Origin: Clostridiales bacterium
GTDB taxonomy: Bacteria; Bacillota; Clostridia; UBA1381
Assembly (NCBI GenBank): GCA_003453455.1
Contig: DMLG01000066.1
Coordinates: 1-8,578 of the forward strand
Direction of reading: 5' to 3'
DNA length: 8,578 bases
The notes under the pieces are model-generated. The model worked only from the letters and a program-made list of their open reading frames with translations, had not been told where the DNA came from and searched no databases. Position 1 is the stretch's first letter. Every line of letters begins with the position of its first letter. Made by a program: the position numbers and the translations under genes. Below, in pieces: positions 7,003 through 8,578 of the stretch.

Positions 7003-7648
7003 AAAAGCAAGAAAAATTTTAAGTCTTGCCGTATCCCTTACGCTGCTCCCCATAGTTGGCTGCGGCACAAATACGGCAAAAAAGGATGGTCTTGATAAGT
7101 CCGATGCGGTGCATATTAAAATCACCCTTACTAATAACAAAGAGATTGAGGCGGATTTATATCCGCATATTGCACCCAAATCGGTGGAAAACTTTGTAAA
7201 TCTTATCAATCAAAACTTCTTTGACGGTCTTATCTTCCACAGGGTTATAGAAGGATTTATGATTCAGGGCGGCGGATATGACGAAAGCTTTTATGAAGGT
7301 AATTTCACTTCCAAGGAGACCGATACAATTCAGGGTGAATTTACTTCAAACGGCTTTAAAAATGATTTAAAACACACAAGAGGCGTTCTCTCAATGGCAA
7401 GAACACAGGCACCTAACTCAGCGTCAAGTCAATTCTTTATAATGCATCAGGATTATCCATCATTAGACGGTCAGTATGCCGCATTCGGTGAAGTTACAAA
7501 GGGAATTGAAGTGGTTGACGAGATTGCAACAGGCAAAACAACGGCACTTGATGGCGAGGTTTTGTATATGGGAAATAAATATCCGCAGAAAATGACTGAT
7601 GTTCCCGAAACTCCTGTTGTTATAAAGACTATTGAGATTGTAAAGTAA
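6995..7648 (+). CDS. Cyclophilin-type peptidyl-prolyl cis-trans isomerase lipoprotein
   Basis: A 217-residue exported lipoprotein that would catalyse proline cis-trans isomerisation during folding of secreted or surface proteins. A basic N-terminus (KKARK), a hydrophobic stretch (8-21) and the lipobox IVGC with Cys23 form a type II signal peptide. The cyclophilin domain runs from about residue 40 to the end: '[12 protein letters not shown]', '[15 protein letters not shown]' with catalytic Arg83, 'SQFFIM' and '[11 protein letters not shown]'. The tryptophan that binds cyclosporin in human CypA is not present in the last motif (SLDGQY), as in many bacterial forms. The ATG at 6995 overlaps the gyrA stop by 8 bases; GAGG (6985-6988), within the gyrA 3' end, is 6 bases away. 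An adjacent ATG at 6992 is possible but too close to that site. It is probably translationally coupled to gyrA. Confidence 0.92.
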   Translation: MNKKARKILSLAVSLTLLPIVGCGTNTAKKDGLDKSDAVHIKITLTNNKEIEADLYPHIAPKSVENFVNLINQNFFDGLIFHRVIEGFMIQGGGYDESFYEGNFTSKETDTIQGEFTSNGFKNDLKHTRGVLSMARTQAPNSASSQFFIMHQDYPSLDGQYAAFGEVTKGIEVVDEIATGKTTALDGEVLYMGNKYPQKMTDVPETPVVIKTIEIVK

Positions 7649-7670
7649 AAGGACAGTTTAGATCAAGCTT

Positions 7671-7702
7671 AAAATGAGCGTATTTGCATACGCTCATTTT
7701 TT
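7671..7702 (+). terminator. Intrinsic terminator of the gyrA-isomerase transcript
   Basis: A perfect 13-base-pair stem, AAAATGAGCGTAT (7671-7683) with ATACGCTCATTTT (7688-7700), a TTGC loop and a continuing T-run. It lies 22 bases after the isomerase stop. The A-run at its left foot means it could also work weakly on the minus strand. Confidence 0.92.
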
Positions 7703-7742
7703 ATACTTGATAATCTTGCTAAACTCTACTCTTTGTATGATT

Positions 7743-7775
7743 AAAAAAGAGTCGGACTTTAAGTCCGACTCTTTT
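7743..7775 (-). terminator. Intrinsic terminator of the surface-protein gene
   Basis: A nearly perfect palindrome: AAAAGAGTCGGACTT (7745-7759), one central base, AAGTCCGACTCTTTT (7761-7775). Read on the minus strand the stem is followed by a run of six T (7748-7743), as expected for an intrinsic terminator about 35 bases after the stop of the minus-strand gene. Together with the hairpin at 7671 it insulates the two convergent transcripts. The rest of the 162-base gap (7649-7810) shows no gene. Confidence 0.88.
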
Positions 7776-7810
7776 AAATTATGATTTAAGCTAACGCCTT
7801 AACCAAAATC

Positions 7811-8578
7811 TTATTGAGCGATTGTGTAGATTTCTACGATATCGCCGTCAACAATCAATGCCAAAGCGTATGTTACATGGCTTGCACCCTGAGCATCGCC
7901 TGCTTCAAGATTGTAGATTTCAGTCTTAGAAGCTGCTTCTGTTGAATCAATTGCTTTAACCTCATAAGCTGCAATTGTTGAAGCTGTAGCGCCGCCTACA
8001 TTGATAGCTTTGTACTGGTTAGCTGCTGCTGTCTGATCATTTACATCATATCTGTAAGTGATGCAGTCTGCATCAACACCGAATACTTCGCTGTGATCAC
8101 CGCTGATAAGGTCGATAGTTTTACCATCGAGTATATTTGCAAGCTCAATGCCCTTGCTTGTAACATCTGTTACAGCAGCATATACTAACTGGTAATCCTT
8201 CTTATCTTCGTTCTTGATTGTGTAATCCCAATCTTCTATATCAAACGTGAAGGTCTTGTCGTTAGTTCCTTCAAATATTTTGTCTGTTCCGAAGTTTGCA
8301 AATGTGCCCTTGAATGTTGGGTTCTTTGTAGCACCAAGTCTTTCTATTGACAATGCTCTGAAGTAGGTTTCTACAAGACCGTCAGAGTCTGTCTTAAAGA
8401 AGATAGCGTCACCGGCTGCCAATTCATCTGCACCAGAAGCTGTTGTGAACAACAAGTCTTGTTCTGCACCTTCATAAAGAACGCTTACACTGTAGCAGTT
8501 ATCGCCGTCCTCTGTCTGAGCCTGAACAGCAGCCTTTCTAACAACTGCAAATCTGGAATCTGCATTGATATCTTCGCC
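7811..8578 (-). CDS. C-terminal part of a large surface protein, probably of the S-layer-homology type
   Basis: 255 codons are visible and the frame is open through the right edge; the leucine codon TTG at 8455 is internal, not a start. The sequence is rich in Asp, Ala, Thr and Val, with alternating beta-strand-like segments. Phrases such as 'RFAVVRKAAV', 'ELAAGDAIFFKTDSDGLVE' and 'VYAAVTDVTSKGIEL' resemble the small beta-domains I recall in the C-terminal region of clostridial proteins that carry SLH anchoring domains at their N-terminus. No SLH domain, signal peptide or LPXTG motif falls inside the window, so cell-surface location is inference. Lysine codons are AAG 10 times and AAA 4 times by my count, and no rare-looking codon runs occur, suggesting high expression, as expected for an abundant surface protein. 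The protein ends 'VDGDIVEIYTIAQ'. Alternatives are another secreted beta-rich adhesin or enzyme tail. Confidence 0.65.
   Translation of the reverse strand, partial: GEDINADSRFAVVRKAAVQAQTEDGDNCYSVSVLYEGAEQDLLFTTASGADELAAGDAIFFKTDSDGLVETYFRALSIERLGATKNPTFKGTFANFGTDKIFEGTNDKTFTFDIEDWDYTIKNEDKKDYQLVYAAVTDVTSKGIELANILDGKTIDLISGDHSEVFGVDADCITYRYDVNDQTAAANQYKAINVGGATASTIAAYEVKAIDSTEAASKTEIYNLEAGDAQGASHVTYALALIVDGDIVEIYTIAQ

Noticed and set aside
6616..7209. Minus-strand open frame of 197 codons across the gyrA/isomerase junction.
   Set aside because: It covers conserved GyrA and cyclophilin coding sequence on the other strand, has no family resemblance, and lacks a convincing ribosome binding site.
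7649..7810. The two hairpins considered as parts of a small RNA or CRISPR-like repeat.
   Set aside because: The two stems have unrelated sequences, each is correctly placed and oriented as a terminator of its adjacent gene, and there is no repeat-spacer pattern.

Overview
The window looks like a chromosomal segment of a low-to-moderate GC Gram-positive bacterium of class Clostridia, perhaps an uncultured gut lineage near Oscillospirales. This rests on strong AGGAGG-type ribosome binding sites, short genes packed with overlapping stop/start codons, U-tailed hairpin terminators, a clostridial DUF421/DUF4363 gene pair, and a GyrA of clostridial type. The placement is inference; no rRNA or other taxonomic marker lies here.

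Layout, left to right. (1) Positions 1-1009, plus strand: the end of an ABC permease and its overlapping ATPase, of the uncharacterised (TrpXYZ-like) importer class. (2) Positions 1008-1034: a hairpin terminator shared with the convergent purB. (3) Positions 1032-3536, minus strand: a DUF421 membrane protein, an overlapping DUF4363 protein, then purB (adenylosuccinate lyase) with its own sigma-A-type promoter. (4) Positions 3634-4377, plus strand: a class I SAM-dependent methyltransferase, divergent from DUF421 and closed by a terminator embedded in a larger set of competing hairpins. (5) Positions 4429-7648, plus strand: a strong extended -10 promoter, gyrA with no gyrB beside it, and an overlapping cyclophilin-type peptidyl-prolyl isomerase lipoprotein, then a terminator. 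(6) Positions 7743-8578, minus strand: a terminator and the C-terminal 255 residues of a large, probably S-layer-type surface protein that runs off the window.

Most of this is housekeeping: nucleotide synthesis, DNA topology, transport, exported protein folding and cell surface. I do not see a defence system, mobile element, CRISPR array or RNA gene, and I found no clear new biological system. The best leads are natural substitutions at quinolone-relevant positions of GyrA, the mutually exclusive hairpins directly against the gyrA promoter, and the DUF421-DUF4363 membrane pair of unknown function.
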